Origin: Frigidibacter sp. ROC022
GTDB lineage: Bacteria > Pseudomonadota > Alphaproteobacteria > Rhodobacterales > Rhodobacteraceae
Length of the DNA: 64,000 bases
Assembly: GCF_024723735.1 (NCBI RefSeq)
Contig: NZ_JANQDU010000004.1
Coordinates: 372,001-436,000 of the forward strand
Reading direction: 5' to 3'
Shown: positions 34,017 through 42,953 of the stretch, in pieces
Layout: the number at the start of each line of letters is the position of its first letter
Position numbering within the stretch: the first letter of the stretch is position 1
Translations under genes and position numbers: made by a program
Notes under the pieces: model-generated
Seen by the model: only the letters and a program-made list of their open reading frames with translations
The model's database searches: none
Told to the model about the DNA's origin: nothing

Positions 34017-35027
34017 TCAGGCACCGCCATTTCTCCAGCAGGGCAGACGGTCGTTCGGGGCGGGTTCGGCCAGATAGACGGCGCGGGCGATGGCGCGGGC
34101 CAGGCAGAGCGCGGCGGCATGGCCGATCCCGAACAGCGCCATCGGGTCATCGGCCGGCAGCGGCCGGGCGCCGGTCGAGACCGAGAACACCAGATCGCCG
34201 TCATGCGGGGTATGGGCCGGGACCACGGCGCGCGCGATCCCGTCATGCGCGGCGATCGCCAGGCGCTTGCATTCGGCCTTGCTCAGCGCCGCGTCGGTGG
34301 CGACGATGGCGATGGTGGTATTGGCGCGGGCAGAGCCCATCTTGCGGCTTTCGAACGCCGTGCCCAGGCCGGCACGGGGATCGGGGCCGAGCCCGCCGAA
34401 CTCGTCGCCCTGCTCGAAGGGCGCCGCCCAGAAATGGCGTTCGCCCGGGGTGGTGACGCTGCCGACCGGGTTGGCCGCGACCAGCGCGCCGACGGTCACG
34501 CCCGAGGCCAGGCGGAACGAGGCCGAGCCGAGACCGCCCTTCAGCATCCCGGTCAGCGCCCCGGTTCCGGCGCCGGCGCTGCCGAGCCGGAACTCTTCCG
34601 CCGCCGCGGCGAAGGCGGCGCGGCCGAGCGCCGGGTAGGGGTTCGTCTGCCAGTCCTTGGCGCCGCCGTTCAGCAGATCGAAGAGGATCGCCGCCGGGAC
34701 CAGCGGCACCCGCGCCGGGCCGACCTGAAAGCCGCGACCGGCCTCGCGCAGCGCATCCGAGACGCCGGAGGCGGCATCCAGACCAAAGGCCGAGCCGCCG
34801 GAGAGAACCAGCGCATCGACCGCGCCGACCGAGTTCTCCGGCGCCAGCAGATCGGTCTCGCGGGTGCCGGGCGCGCCGCCGAGAACCGCGACCGAGGCGG
34901 CGAAGGGCGTCGCCGAGGTCAGCACCGTGACGCCGGATTTCAACCCGGCATCCTCGGCATTGCCGACCAGAAGGCCGGGCACGTCGGTGATCAGATTGCG
35001 GGGTCCGGGCTGCATCTGGAGGCGCAT
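34017..35027 (-). CDS. P1 family peptidase (DmpA-like self-processing aminopeptidase)
   Basis: A 336-residue N-terminal-nucleophile hydrolase of the DmpA/L-aminopeptidase family. The start GPRNLITDVPGLLVGNAEDAG and the stretch LVLSGGSAFGLDAASGV are diagnostic. Self-cleavage and the nucleophile are expected at ANTTIAIVATDAAL, where a threonine would be exposed. ATG 35027 is preferred, but starts at 35054 and 35014 are possible because no ribosome site is strong. The family releases N-terminal residues from small peptides, amides or beta-peptides. It lies between two copies of the dispersed element. No operon partner is evident. Confidence 0.85.
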   Translation of the reverse strand: MRLQMQPGPRNLITDVPGLLVGNAEDAGLKSGVTVLTSATPFAASVAVLGGAPGTRETDLLAPENSVGAVDALVLSGGSAFGLDAASGVSDALREAGRGFQVGPARVPLVPAAILFDLLNGGAKDWQTNPYPALGRAAFAAAAEEFRLGSAGAGTGALTGMLKGGLGSASFRLASGVTVGALVAANPVGSVTTPGERHFWAAPFEQGDEFGGLGPDPRAGLGTAFESRKMGSARANTTIAIVATDAALSKAECKRLAIAAHDGIARAVVPAHTPHDGDLVFSVSTGARPLPADDPMALFGIGHAAALCLARAIARAVYLAEPAPNDRLPCWRNGGA

Positions 35028-35177
35028 CACAGGAGCTTTCCAGGGCGTCCCCATGGGGACGGGGGGTCAAGTTGTTGATATTGCAGGAGAACCGAAATAC
35101 GGCCCCATCGTGGTAAACGGGTTCTCAAGATTCGGCCGGGCATTGTCAGGCCCCTGCCGACCGGGCCGGAGCGCGGC

Positions 35178-35924
35178 TCATATGCAGCGGCCCCCGTCCA
35201 CTTCCATGGCGACGCCGGTGATCATGCCCGCCTCGTCCGAGCAGAGGAAACAGGCGGCATTGCCGAGGTCTTCCGGGGTCGAGAACCGGCCCAGCGGGAT
35301 CGTCGCCAGGAACTTGGCCCGCATCTCCGGCGTATCCTCGCCCATGAAGCTCTTCAGCAGCGGCGTTTCCCCCGCCACCGGGTTCAGCGCGTTGACCCGG
35401 ATGCCCTTCGGCGCCAGCTCCACCGCCATCGCCTTTGTCGCGGTGATGACCCAGCCCTTCGAGGCATTGTACCAGTTCAGGTTCGGCCGCGGGCTGACCC
35501 CGGCGGTCGAGGCGATGTTGAGAATCGCGCCGCTGCCGTTGGATTTCATATGCGGCACGATCTCGCGCGCGGTCAGGTAGATCGCCTTGACGTTGACCGC
35601 CAGCACCCGGTCGAAATCGGCCTCCGACACGGTCTCCATCGGCGCCGGAAGATGGGTGACGCCGGCATTGTTGACCAGGATGTCGAGCCGGCCGAAGGTC
35701 TCGAACGCGGCTTCGGCCATGGCCTTCACCTCGGCCCCGTCGGCGACATTCACCTGCCGCGCCAGCGCCCCGTTGCCGATCCCGGCCGCCGTGGCCCGGG
35801 CCCCGGCAAGGTTCAGGTCCACCACCATCACCCGGGCCCCCTCGGCGGCGAATTTGGCGGCGATCCCGGCGCCGAACCCCTGCGCCGCGCCGGTCACGAT
35901 GGCGGTCTTTCCCTTCAGTCGCAT
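35178..35924 (-). CDS. Short-chain dehydrogenase/reductase
   Basis: A 248-residue classical SDR. Cofactor loop VTGAAQGFGAGIAAKFA, acidic residue in VVDLNLAGA (suggesting NAD preference), ILVNNAGVTHLP, catalytic serine in NIASTAGVS and the pair in YNASK. The C-terminal ITGVAMEVDGGRCI is typical. GGGGGAC precedes ATG 35924. It differs from the SDR at 27391 and has no informative neighbour, so the substrate (3-oxoacyl, sugar or alcohol) stays open. Confidence 0.87.
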   Translation of the reverse strand: MRLKGKTAIVTGAAQGFGAGIAAKFAAEGARVMVVDLNLAGARATAAGIGNGALARQVNVADGAEVKAMAEAAFETFGRLDILVNNAGVTHLPAPMETVSEADFDRVLAVNVKAIYLTAREIVPHMKSNGSGAILNIASTAGVSPRPNLNWYNASKGWVITATKAMAVELAPKGIRVNALNPVAGETPLLKSFMGEDTPEMRAKFLATIPLGRFSTPEDLGNAACFLCSDEAGMITGVAMEVDGGRCI

Positions 35925-36000
35925 GGCGTCCCCCGATTGTTCGGGGCCGAGTGTTCGACAGCCGGGGCGGAATGGCAAGACGTCGGGACGGAAGGAGAGG

Positions 36001-36039
36001 GCGGGAGCCTCCGGCGGGAGTATTTGAAACCCGAAGATG
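36001..36039 (-). repeat. Dispersed 3'-end element, copy 2
   Basis: Read on the minus strand this begins about 97 bp after the stop of the dipeptide-transporter operon and shares a 26-bp identical tail with copy 1 (33833-33872). The leading part (CATCTTCGGG) differs from copy 1 by one substitution and a small indel. Both copies lie downstream of a transcription unit in the same relative direction. Confidence 0.55.
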
Positions 36040-36136
36040 GGGGGCGTGCGCGGCGGCGGGAGCGGTGGGCGCCTTTGCCGGGGGGCGTGTGTGGCCGGGG
36101 GGCGGTGCGGCGCGATCCGGGGAGCTGCGGGCGCTG

Positions 36137-37744
36137 TCAGCCCCCGGCCCGCAGCATGTCCAGATCCGGCAATCTGGGCGCCGCCTCCAGCAGCGCCCGC
36201 GTATAGGGGTGTTCGGGATGTTCCAGCACCTGCGCGGTCGGCCCCTGTTCGACGATCTTGCCGCGCTGCATGACCAGCACCCGGTCGGTGACGCCGCGCA
36301 CCACGCTGAGATCGTGGCTGATGAACAGATAGGCCAGGTTGTAGCGCCCCGAGAGATCGGCCAGCAGGTCGAGTATCTGCGCCCGGACCGAGACATCCAG
36401 CGCCGAGACCGCCTCGTCGAGCAGGATCAGCTCGGGCTTGATGATCAGGGCGCGGGCGATGGCGATCCGCTGTCGCTGGCCGCCGGAGAACTGGTGGATG
36501 TATTTCCCGGCATCCTCCGGGCTCAGCCCGACGGCGGTGAGCGCCTCGGCGATGGCGGCCCGGCGGGCGGCGCCCTGCGGCGGGCTGTCGAGCAGGTGGA
36601 ACGGTTCGCAGATCAGCCGGGCGACCCGGTGCCGCGGGTTGAAGCTGCCGTAGGGGTCCTGGAACACCACCTGCATCTTGCGGCGCACGGCGCGGTTGGC
36701 GTGGTGGTCGATGAAGACCGGCTGGCCGTCGATGGTGATGCTGCCGGACCGGATCGGGTCCAGCCCCAGGATGGCGCGGGTCAGGGTGGACTTGCCGCAG
36801 CCGGATTCGCCGACCAGGCCGACGCGCTCTCCGGCCTGGATCCGGAACGAGACCCCGTCGACGGCGCGGATCGGCGGGGCGCGGCCGATCAGGCCCCTGC
36901 GCGGGCCGGGATAGTCGCGGGTGACGTCGCGCAGTTCCAGCAGCGGCGCCGGGCTGTCGGGGGCGGGGGGCATGGCCACCGCATGGTCCGAAGCCTCGAA
37001 GAGCATCCTCGTATAGGGGTGGGACATATGCGCCAGCAGCTGGCGGGTCGGGCCCTGTTCCACCACCTCGCCGGCGCGCATCACCGCGATCCGGTCGGCG
37101 AGGCCGGAGACCACGGCAAGGTCATGGGTGATCATCAGCAGGCCCATGCCGTCGGTTTCGACCAGCCGTTGCAGCAGCCGCAGGATCTGGGCCTGGGTGG
37201 TGACGTCGAGCGCGGTGGTCGGCTCGTCGGCGATCAGCAGGTCGGGGCGCAGGGCGATGGCCATGGCGATGACGACCCGCTGGCGCTGGCCGCCGGACAG
37301 TTCGTGCGGGTAGCGCGAGGCCGGGAAGCGGTCGGGCGGCAGCTCGGCGCGGGCCAGGGCGTCGCGGGCGCGGGCGGCGGCCTCGGCCCGCGAGGCGCCG
37401 GCGTGGATGCGGATCGTCTCGGCCACCTGGTCGCCGATCCGGTGGACCGGGTTGAGCGCCGTCATCGGCTCCTGGAACACCATCCCGACCCGGTTGCCGC
37501 GGATTTGGCAGAGCTCGGGCTCGGAGGCGGCGAGAATCTCGGTGCCGCCGAGCCGGATCGAGCCGCGGGCCTCGGCGCCCTGCGGCAACAGCCCCATCAC
37601 CGCATAGGCGGTCATCGACTTGCCCGAGCCGCTTTCGCCGGTGACGGCGACGATCTCGCCGGGCGCGACGGTCAGGTCGATGCCCTTCAGGATCGGCTGG
37701 CCGTGGATCGAGACCCGGAGGTCCTGGATGGCAAGCAGGCTCAT
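36137..37744 (-). CDS. Dipeptide/oligopeptide-type ABC transporter ATP-binding protein, DppD-DppF fusion
   Basis: A 535-residue fusion of two peptide-transporter ATPases. The first domain (about 1-255) has Walker [10 protein letters not shown], signature LSGGQRQR and [13 protein letters not shown]. The second (about 265-530) has [17 protein letters not shown] and [13 protein letters not shown]. Each domain ends with the oligopeptide-transporter extension HPYTR. Separate DppD and DppF proteins are more common; fusion is frequent in alphaproteobacteria. It is last in a four-gene minus-strand operon and overlaps the permease gene by 4 bp. Substrate may be peptides, but the family also imports glutathione, opines and nickel complexes. 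Confidence 0.9.
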   Translation of the reverse strand: MSLLAIQDLRVSIHGQPILKGIDLTVAPGEIVAVTGESGSGKSMTAYAVMGLLPQGAEARGSIRLGGTEILAASEPELCQIRGNRVGMVFQEPMTALNPVHRIGDQVAETIRIHAGASRAEAAARARDALARAELPPDRFPASRYPHELSGGQRQRVVIAMAIALRPDLLIADEPTTALDVTTQAQILRLLQRLVETDGMGLLMITHDLAVVSGLADRIAVMRAGEVVEQGPTRQLLAHMSHPYTRMLFEASDHAVAMPPAPDSPAPLLELRDVTRDYPGPRRGLIGRAPPIRAVDGVSFRIQAGERVGLVGESGCGKSTLTRAILGLDPIRSGSITIDGQPVFIDHHANRAVRRKMQVVFQDPYGSFNPRHRVARLICEPFHLLDSPPQGAARRAAIAEALTAVGLSPEDAGKYIHQFSGGQRQRIAIARALIIKPELILLDEAVSALDVSVRAQILDLLADLSGRYNLAYLFISHDLSVVRGVTDRVLVMQRGKIVEQGPTAQVLEHPEHPYTRALLEAAPRLPDLDMLRAGG

Positions 37745-38601
37745 CTCTGCCGCCTCAGCCGCGGGTCGAGCAGGTCGCGCAGCCCGTCGCCCATCAGGTT
37801 CAGCCCCAGCACGGTGAGGACGATCGCCATGCCGGGCATCAGCGCCAGCCAGGGGGCGAAGGAGATCATCGTCTGGCTCTCGGCCAGCATCCGGCCCCAG
37901 GAGGGGGTGGGCGGCTGGGCGCCGAGACCGACATAGGACAGGCCCGCCTCGGCCAGGATGCCGAGCGAGAACTGGATCGTGCCCTGGACGATCAGCAGGT
38001 TGGCGAGGTTGGGCAGGATATGTTCGGCGGAAATCCGGGTGGCGCCCTTGCCGGCGACGCGGGCGGCGAGGATGAAGTCGCGTTTCCAGAGGCTGAGCGC
38101 CGCGCCGCGGGTCAGCCGGGCGAAGACCGGGACGTTGAAGATGCCGATGGCGAGGATGGCGTTGACGGCGCCGGGGCCGAAGACGGCGGTGATCAGGATC
38201 GCGATGACCAGCGAGGGGAAGGCGAAGACGAGGTCGTTGGCGCGCATGATCAGCTCGTCCAGCCAGCCGCCGCGGCGGGCGGCGGCGGCGAGGCCGAGCG
38301 GCACCCCGAGCCCGACGCCGATCCCGACCGCGACCACGGCCACGGCGATCGAGGTGCGGGCGCCGACCATGATCATCGACAGCACGTCGCGGCCGAAATG
38401 GTCGGTGCCCAGCCAATGCGCGGCGCCGGGGGGGCGGAGCTTGGCGGCGATGTCGAGCGCGGCGACGTCGTAGGGGGTCCAGAGGAACGACAGCAGGGCG
38501 GCGGCGAGGAATACCAGGCTGAGCAGGGCGCCGAGGATCAGCGACCGGGCGCGGAAGGCCTGGCGCCAGAGGCCGGGGCGGGGATCGGCCGGCAGGGTCA
38601 T
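37741..38601 (-). CDS. Dipeptide-type ABC transporter permease (DppC family)
   Basis: A 286-residue inner-membrane permease. The N-terminal OppC-like helix is LILGALLSLVFLAAALLSFL. The GAAHWLGTDHFGRDVLSMIM stretch is characteristic of DppC, and the ATPase-contact loop is ARVAGKGATRISAEHILPN. ATG 38601 is fixed by the 4-bp overlap with the DppB gene. It pairs with the DppB-like permease to form the channel. Confidence 0.92.
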   Translation of the reverse strand: MTLPADPRPGLWRQAFRARSLILGALLSLVFLAAALLSFLWTPYDVAALDIAAKLRPPGAAHWLGTDHFGRDVLSMIMVGARTSIAVAVVAVGIGVGLGVPLGLAAAARRGGWLDELIMRANDLVFAFPSLVIAILITAVFGPGAVNAILAIGIFNVPVFARLTRGAALSLWKRDFILAARVAGKGATRISAEHILPNLANLLIVQGTIQFSLGILAEAGLSYVGLGAQPPTPSWGRMLAESQTMISFAPWLALMPGMAIVLTVLGLNLMGDGLRDLLDPRLRRQR

Positions 38602-39539
38602 CGCCGCAGCCTCGGATCGACCCAGGCATAGGCCAGATCGACGGCGAAATTGACCACGATGACGGCGAAGACCAGCAGCATGACGACCGATTCGACCACG
38701 ATCAGGTCGCGGCTGGAGATCGACTGGAAGATCAGCCGGCCGATGCCGGGCAGGAAGAAGACCTGCTCGATGATGATCGCGCCGGCCATCAGGAACGAGA
38801 ACTGCAGGCCGATGATGGTGAGCACCGGGATCAGCGCGTTGCGCAGCGCGTGGCGCCAGAGCGCCTGGCGGCGGTTGAGACCCTTGGCGCGGGCGGTGCG
38901 GATGAAGTCCTCGGACAGGGTGTCGAGCAGCGAGGAGCGCATGACCCGGGTCAGGATGCTGGCCTGCGGCAGGGCCAGGGCGATGGCGGGCAGGGTCAGG
39001 GCCCTGAGCGCCGGCCAGAAGCCGTTCTCCCAGCCCGGGAAACCGCCGGCCGAGACCCATCGCAGCTTTACCGCGAAGAGCAGCACCATCAGCATGGCGA
39101 ACCAGAAATTGGGGACCGCGACACCCAGCTGCGTGACCCCCATCACCCCCAGATCGGTGGCCGAGCCGCGTCGTGAGGCGGCCAGGATGCCGGCCGGAAA
39201 GGCGATCAGCGTCGAGAGGGTCAGCGCATAGAGCGCCAGCGGCAGCGATATCCACATCCGCTCGCCGATCATCTCGGCGACCTCGGTGCGATAGGTGTAG
39301 GAGGTGCCGAAGTCGCCGTGCAGCATTCCGCCGACCCAGGCCAGGTAGCGGGCGGTCTTCGAGACATCGAGCCCGAGTTCGCTGCGCAGTGCCGCCACGG
39401 TGTCGGGCTGGGCGTTGATCCCCAGCATGTAGCTGGCCGGGTCGCCGGGGATCACCTCGATGACCAGGAAGATCACCAGCGAGGCGACCACCAGCGAGAC
39501 CGCCAGCGACAGCAGGCGTCGGAGTGCGTAGCGCAGCAT
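38598..39539 (-). CDS. Dipeptide-type ABC transporter permease (DppB family)
   Basis: A 313-residue inner-membrane permease with six or so membrane spans. It opens with the DppB pattern MLRYALRRLLSLAVSLVVAS and VIPGDPASYMLG, and has the coupling loop DFIRTARAKGLNRRQALWRH and the end FAVDLAYAWVDPRLR. It follows the binding-protein gene after 42 bp that contain a hairpin. It overlaps the DppC gene. Confidence 0.92.
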   Translation of the reverse strand: MLRYALRRLLSLAVSLVVASLVIFLVIEVIPGDPASYMLGINAQPDTVAALRSELGLDVSKTARYLAWVGGMLHGDFGTSYTYRTEVAEMIGERMWISLPLALYALTLSTLIAFPAGILAASRRGSATDLGVMGVTQLGVAVPNFWFAMLMVLLFAVKLRWVSAGGFPGWENGFWPALRALTLPAIALALPQASILTRVMRSSLLDTLSEDFIRTARAKGLNRRQALWRHALRNALIPVLTIIGLQFSFLMAGAIIIEQVFFLPGIGRLIFQSISSRDLIVVESVVMLLVFAVIVVNFAVDLAYAWVDPRLRR

Positions 39540-39561
39540 GGCGTCAGCAGGGCGCCGAAGC

Positions 39562-39581
39562 CGGGTCCGGCGCCGGGCCCG
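39562..39581 (-). terminator. Intercistronic hairpin after the peptide-binding protein gene
   Basis: Nine-base arms CGGGTCCGG (39562-39570) and CCGGGCCCG (39573-39581) form an inverted repeat with one mismatch, beginning at the base after the binding-protein stop codon in the direction of transcription. There is no T-tract. It is the third case in this window of a GC-rich hairpin directly downstream of a binding-protein gene. Confidence 0.45.
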
Positions 39582-41048
39582 TCACTCGTCCCAATAGACC
39601 GCCGTCAGGTCGGTGGCCTGGGTCGGCGCGTCCTTCCACAGGCCGCGGATATCGGCCTTGGCGACGGTGGCGACGGCCAGTTCGAAGAGGAAGCCGTTGA
39701 CGTAGTCCTTGGCCATGATCTCTTGCGCCTGTCTCATCAGCTCGGTCCGTTTCGCCGGGTCGGTGGTCAGATCGAGAGTCTTGATCAGCTCCTGATAGGC
39801 GGGGTTGTCATAGCCGAAATAGTAGTCGGGATTGGCGTAGATGCCGAAATCCATCGGCTCGGTATGGCTGACGATGGTCAGGTCGAAGTCGTGGCCCTTG
39901 AACGTGTTTTCCAGCCATTGTGCCCATTCCTGGTTCTCGATCCGGGTCTCGATCCCGACCGCGCGCAGCTGGCTGGCGATGATTTCGCCGCCGCGCCGGG
40001 CATAGGAGGGCGGCGGCAGTTTCAGCGACAGGGTCAGGTTCTCGACCCCGGCCTCGGCCAGCAGCGCCTTTGATTTCTCGGGGTCATAGGCCGAGAGCGC
40101 GGTGAGATCGACATAGGCCGGATTGTGGGGCGCGAAATGGGCGCCGATCGGGGTGCCGAGGCCGAACATGGCGCCGTCGATGATCGCCTGCCGGTCGATG
40201 GCATGGGCGATGGCTTCGCGCACCCGCACGTCGTTCAGCGGTTCGCGGCGGTTGTTCATCGCCAGGATGGTCTCGCCCTCGGTATTGCCGATGATGACCT
40301 GGAAGCGCGGATCGGCCTCGAACTGGGGCAGGTTCTCGGGTGCCGGATAGCCGGCGAAGACATCCACGTCCTCAGCCATGACGGCGGCGAAGGCGGCCGT
40401 CGGGTCGGAGATGAAACGGAAGGTCACATGGTCCAGCCTGGCCGGCGTGCCCCAGTAATCCTCGTTCTTCGCCAGTTCGATCTTGTCGCCCTGGACCCAG
40501 TTGACGAAGCGGAAGGCGCCGGTGCCGACCGGGTTGGTCTTGATGTTCTCGATGCTTTCGGGGGCCACGATCACCGCGTCGCCCCAGGCGAGGTTGAAGG
40601 GCAAACTGCCGTTCGGCGCCGAGAGCGTGACCTTGACGGTCAGCGGATCGACCACCTCGACATCCGCGATGCCGGCGAAGAGCGCCTTCTGCGCATTGGT
40701 CGAATCCTCGGCCCGGGCCCGGTCGAGCGAGAATTTCACGTCCTCGGCGTCCATCGTGGTGCCGTCGTGGAACTTCACCCCGTCATGCAGATGGAAGGTA
40801 TAGACCAGCCCGTCGTCCGAGATGTCCCAGCTCTTGGCCAGGCCGGGGACGATCGAGCCGTCCGAGGCAAAGCGGGTCAGCCCTTCGAAGACGTTGGAAT
40901 AGAGCACCGAGTCGATGGCCCCGGCAGCGGCCGAGGTGGGGTCGAGATGCGGCGGCTCGAGCTGGATGGCCACGGTGAGATCGGCGGCAGCGGCGCCCGA
41001 GGCACCGATGGCCAGCGCGGCGAAGGCGAGTTTGAGGCGATCGAACAT
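39582..41048 (-). CDS. Dipeptide-type ABC transporter substrate-binding protein (DppA/SBP_bac_5)
   Basis: A 488-residue exported receptor. The signal peptide MFDRLKLAFAALAIGASGAA ends near AAA-DL. The SBP_bac_5 family landmarks are LEPPHLDP at the start, WDISDDGLVYTFHLHDGVKFHDG at about residue 75, and ANPDYYFGYDNPAYQEL later. ATG 41048 gives a proper signal peptide; the longer frame does not. It is the first gene of the transporter operon and is divergent from nothing: the minus-strand DUF488 gene lies 112 bp upstream. Confidence 0.9.
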   Translation of the reverse strand: MFDRLKLAFAALAIGASGAAAADLTVAIQLEPPHLDPTSAAAGAIDSVLYSNVFEGLTRFASDGSIVPGLAKSWDISDDGLVYTFHLHDGVKFHDGTTMDAEDVKFSLDRARAEDSTNAQKALFAGIADVEVVDPLTVKVTLSAPNGSLPFNLAWGDAVIVAPESIENIKTNPVGTGAFRFVNWVQGDKIELAKNEDYWGTPARLDHVTFRFISDPTAAFAAVMAEDVDVFAGYPAPENLPQFEADPRFQVIIGNTEGETILAMNNRREPLNDVRVREAIAHAIDRQAIIDGAMFGLGTPIGAHFAPHNPAYVDLTALSAYDPEKSKALLAEAGVENLTLSLKLPPPSYARRGGEIIASQLRAVGIETRIENQEWAQWLENTFKGHDFDLTIVSHTEPMDFGIYANPDYYFGYDNPAYQELIKTLDLTTDPAKRTELMRQAQEIMAKDYVNGFLFELAVATVAKADIRGLWKDAPTQATDLTAVYWDE

Positions 41049-41160
41049 GAGGTATCTCCCGGTGATCCCTGTGCCCGCGTTCGGTCCGGCGGGCGGCGCG
41101 GTTGACGTTAACGGCAAGACCGCGACGGGGGAAGCACTTAGCGGGTCGGCGGCGCCGCGT

Positions 41161-41538
41161 TCAGGGCGTCAGCAGCAGCCCGCGCAGCACCACGGCCTGG
41201 TTGTGCGCCCGGTCGCGGGCGCCGAAGACCAGCGTCACCACGCCCTGCCGGGCGAGGCCGCGCAATTCCTCCAGCGCTGCGCCGTTGGGGCGCAGTTCCT
41301 CGGCATAGAGGCGCTGGAATTCCTCCCATTTCGCGGGGTCGTGACCGAACCATTTCCGCAACCGGGTCGAGGGGGCTAGTTCCTTCATCCAGTGGTCGAT
41401 GGCGGCGGCCTCCTTGCGCACCCCGCGCGGCCAGAGCCGATCGACCAGAACCCGGGTGCCGTCGCCCGGTTCCGGCGGGTCATAGGCGCGCTTCAGCCGG
41501 ACGCGGCCTTCCGGCCCGGGTTGCGCCGGCCTAGCCAT
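41161..41538 (-). CDS. DUF488 family protein
   Basis: A 125-residue protein matching DUF488 (YeaO-like). The core RVLVDRLWPRGVRKE, WMKELAPSTRLRKWFGHDPAKW and the end GVVTLVFGARDRAHNQAVVL cover almost the whole chain. The function of the family is not established. It overlaps the end of the M20 peptidase gene by 8 bp, so the two are cotranscribed and probably translationally coupled. Confidence 0.85.
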   Translation of the reverse strand: MARPAQPGPEGRVRLKRAYDPPEPGDGTRVLVDRLWPRGVRKEAAAIDHWMKELAPSTRLRKWFGHDPAKWEEFQRLYAEELRPNGAALEELRGLARQGVVTLVFGARDRAHNQAVVLRGLLLTP

Positions 41539-42826
41539 TGCCCAGCAGGTCGATCAGGCCGCGGCCCATGACCCGGGCGGAATCGAGCATGTCCGCGACC
41601 CCGACATATTCGTCGGGCTTGTGCGCCAGTTCCAGAATGCCCGGCCCGTAGGCGATGCAGTTCTTCAGCTTGCCGATCCGGTCGATGTGCTTCTGATCAT
41701 AGGTGCCGGGCGAGACGACGTAATGCGGCTCGTGGCCGAAGACCTGGAGGATCGCCCTGGCGACGGTGGCGACGACCGGGGCGTCGCGGTCGGTCATGGT
41801 CGGCAGGACCCGGTGCAGCTCGCGCAGGGAATAGTCGAAATCGGGGCGGGTGGCGCGGAGACCCTCCAGCAGGCCGCTGATTTCCGCCTCGACATCCTCG
41901 ATCGACTCCTCGATCAGGAAACGGCGGTCGATCACCATGCGGCAGCTGTCGGGCACCACCGGCGAGGGCAGGCCGGTGTAGCCGTCTCCGGGTTCGGCCT
42001 GGCCGCCGTGGACCGAGTTGATGTTCAGCGTCGATTGCCGGGCGCCGGGTGGGATCACCGGCATCGCGGTGCGCTTGCGGGCCAGGGCGGGGAAGAGATC
42101 GGCCTCCATCGCCGAGATCACCGCGCCCATGTGGCGCACCGCGCAATCGCCGAGGAAGGGCATCGAGCCATGCGCGATTTCGCCCCTGGTCTCGATCTCG
42201 GCCCACCAGACTCCGCGGTGGCCGAGACAGATGTGATCCTTGTTCAGCGGCTCGGGGATGATGACATGCTGGACCCGCTCGGGGTTGAACCAGCCCTTTT
42301 CGGCCAGATAGGCGACGCCGCCGAAGCCGCCCGATTCCTCGTCCGCCGTGGCCGAAATCTCGACCGCGCCGGCATGGTCCGGGCAGACTTCCAGGAAAGC
42401 CTCTGCCGCGATGATCGAGGCGGCCAGCCCGCCCTTCATGTCGCAGCTGCCGCGGCCATAGACCCTGCCGTCCTTCAACTCGCCGCCGAACGGGTCGGTG
42501 GTCCAGCCCTGGCCGACCTCGACCACGTCGATATGGCTGTTGAAATGGACGCAGGGGCCGGGACGGGGGCCGTCGCGGCGGGCGATCAGGTTCCAGCGCG
42601 GATAGCGGTCGCTGTCGCCGGGGGTGTCGAAGGCGCGGACGAATTCGCAGGCAAAGCCGCTTGCGCCCAGACGGCGTTCGAGGAATTCGCAGATCTCGCG
42701 GTAGTTGTCGCCGGGCGGGTTCAGCGTCGGGATCCGGATCAGGTCACGGGTCAGCGTGACGAGGTCGTGTTCGCGCGCCGCGATGGCGCGGTCCAGCCGA
42801 TCCGTCAGAGCTTCGCCCATATCCAT
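41531..42826 (-). CDS. M20 family metallopeptidase (ArgE/DapE-type deacetylase)
   Basis: A 431-residue zinc hydrolase. Metal and catalytic residues are in VHFNSHIDVVEVG, YGRGSCDMKGG and ATADEESGGFGG, with the last histidine near GTYDQKHIDRIG. The dimerisation domain lies between about 200 and 320 (GEIAHGSMPFLG). This is the acetylornithine deacetylase / succinyl-diaminopimelate desuccinylase group, which also includes many N-acyl amino acid hydrolases, so the substrate is open. ATG 42826 is used; ATG 42820 is possible. It lies upstream of the DUF488 and peptide-transporter genes, which might supply its substrates. Confidence 0.87.
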   Translation of the reverse strand: MDMGEALTDRLDRAIAAREHDLVTLTRDLIRIPTLNPPGDNYREICEFLERRLGASGFACEFVRAFDTPGDSDRYPRWNLIARRDGPRPGPCVHFNSHIDVVEVGQGWTTDPFGGELKDGRVYGRGSCDMKGGLAASIIAAEAFLEVCPDHAGAVEISATADEESGGFGGVAYLAEKGWFNPERVQHVIIPEPLNKDHICLGHRGVWWAEIETRGEIAHGSMPFLGDCAVRHMGAVISAMEADLFPALARKRTAMPVIPPGARQSTLNINSVHGGQAEPGDGYTGLPSPVVPDSCRMVIDRRFLIEESIEDVEAEISGLLEGLRATRPDFDYSLRELHRVLPTMTDRDAPVVATVARAILQVFGHEPHYVVSPGTYDQKHIDRIGKLKNCIAYGPGILELAHKPDEYVGVADMLDSARVMGRGLIDLLGNG

Positions 42827-42882
42827 CCGCCTTCCGCCGTCGGGGCGATCATGGCCCCTTGCCGGGCGGCGTGCAAGCCGGG

Positions 42883-42923
42883 CTGACATGGATCAAGGCA
42901 TGGCTAGAGTGGGGCCGTAGGAT
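42883..42923 (+). promoter_or_regulatory. FNR-type box with -10 element for the YeeE/YedE gene
   Basis: CTGACATGGATCAA (42883-42896) matches TTGAC-N4-ATCAA except at the first base. A -10 candidate TAGGAT (42918-42923) would place transcription start about 41 bp from the box centre, the spacing of FNR-activated class II promoters. The box shares 16 identical bases with the one at 14563. Confidence 0.5.
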
Positions 42924-42953
42924 CGGCGGAACGCCGATGGGCCGGGAGGTGGC

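Noticed and set aside
37741-39255. Longer start for the DppC permease gene, adding over 200 residues
   Set aside because: The extension lies inside the DppB gene in another frame. The ATGA overlap at 38598-38601 gives a normal-length DppC.
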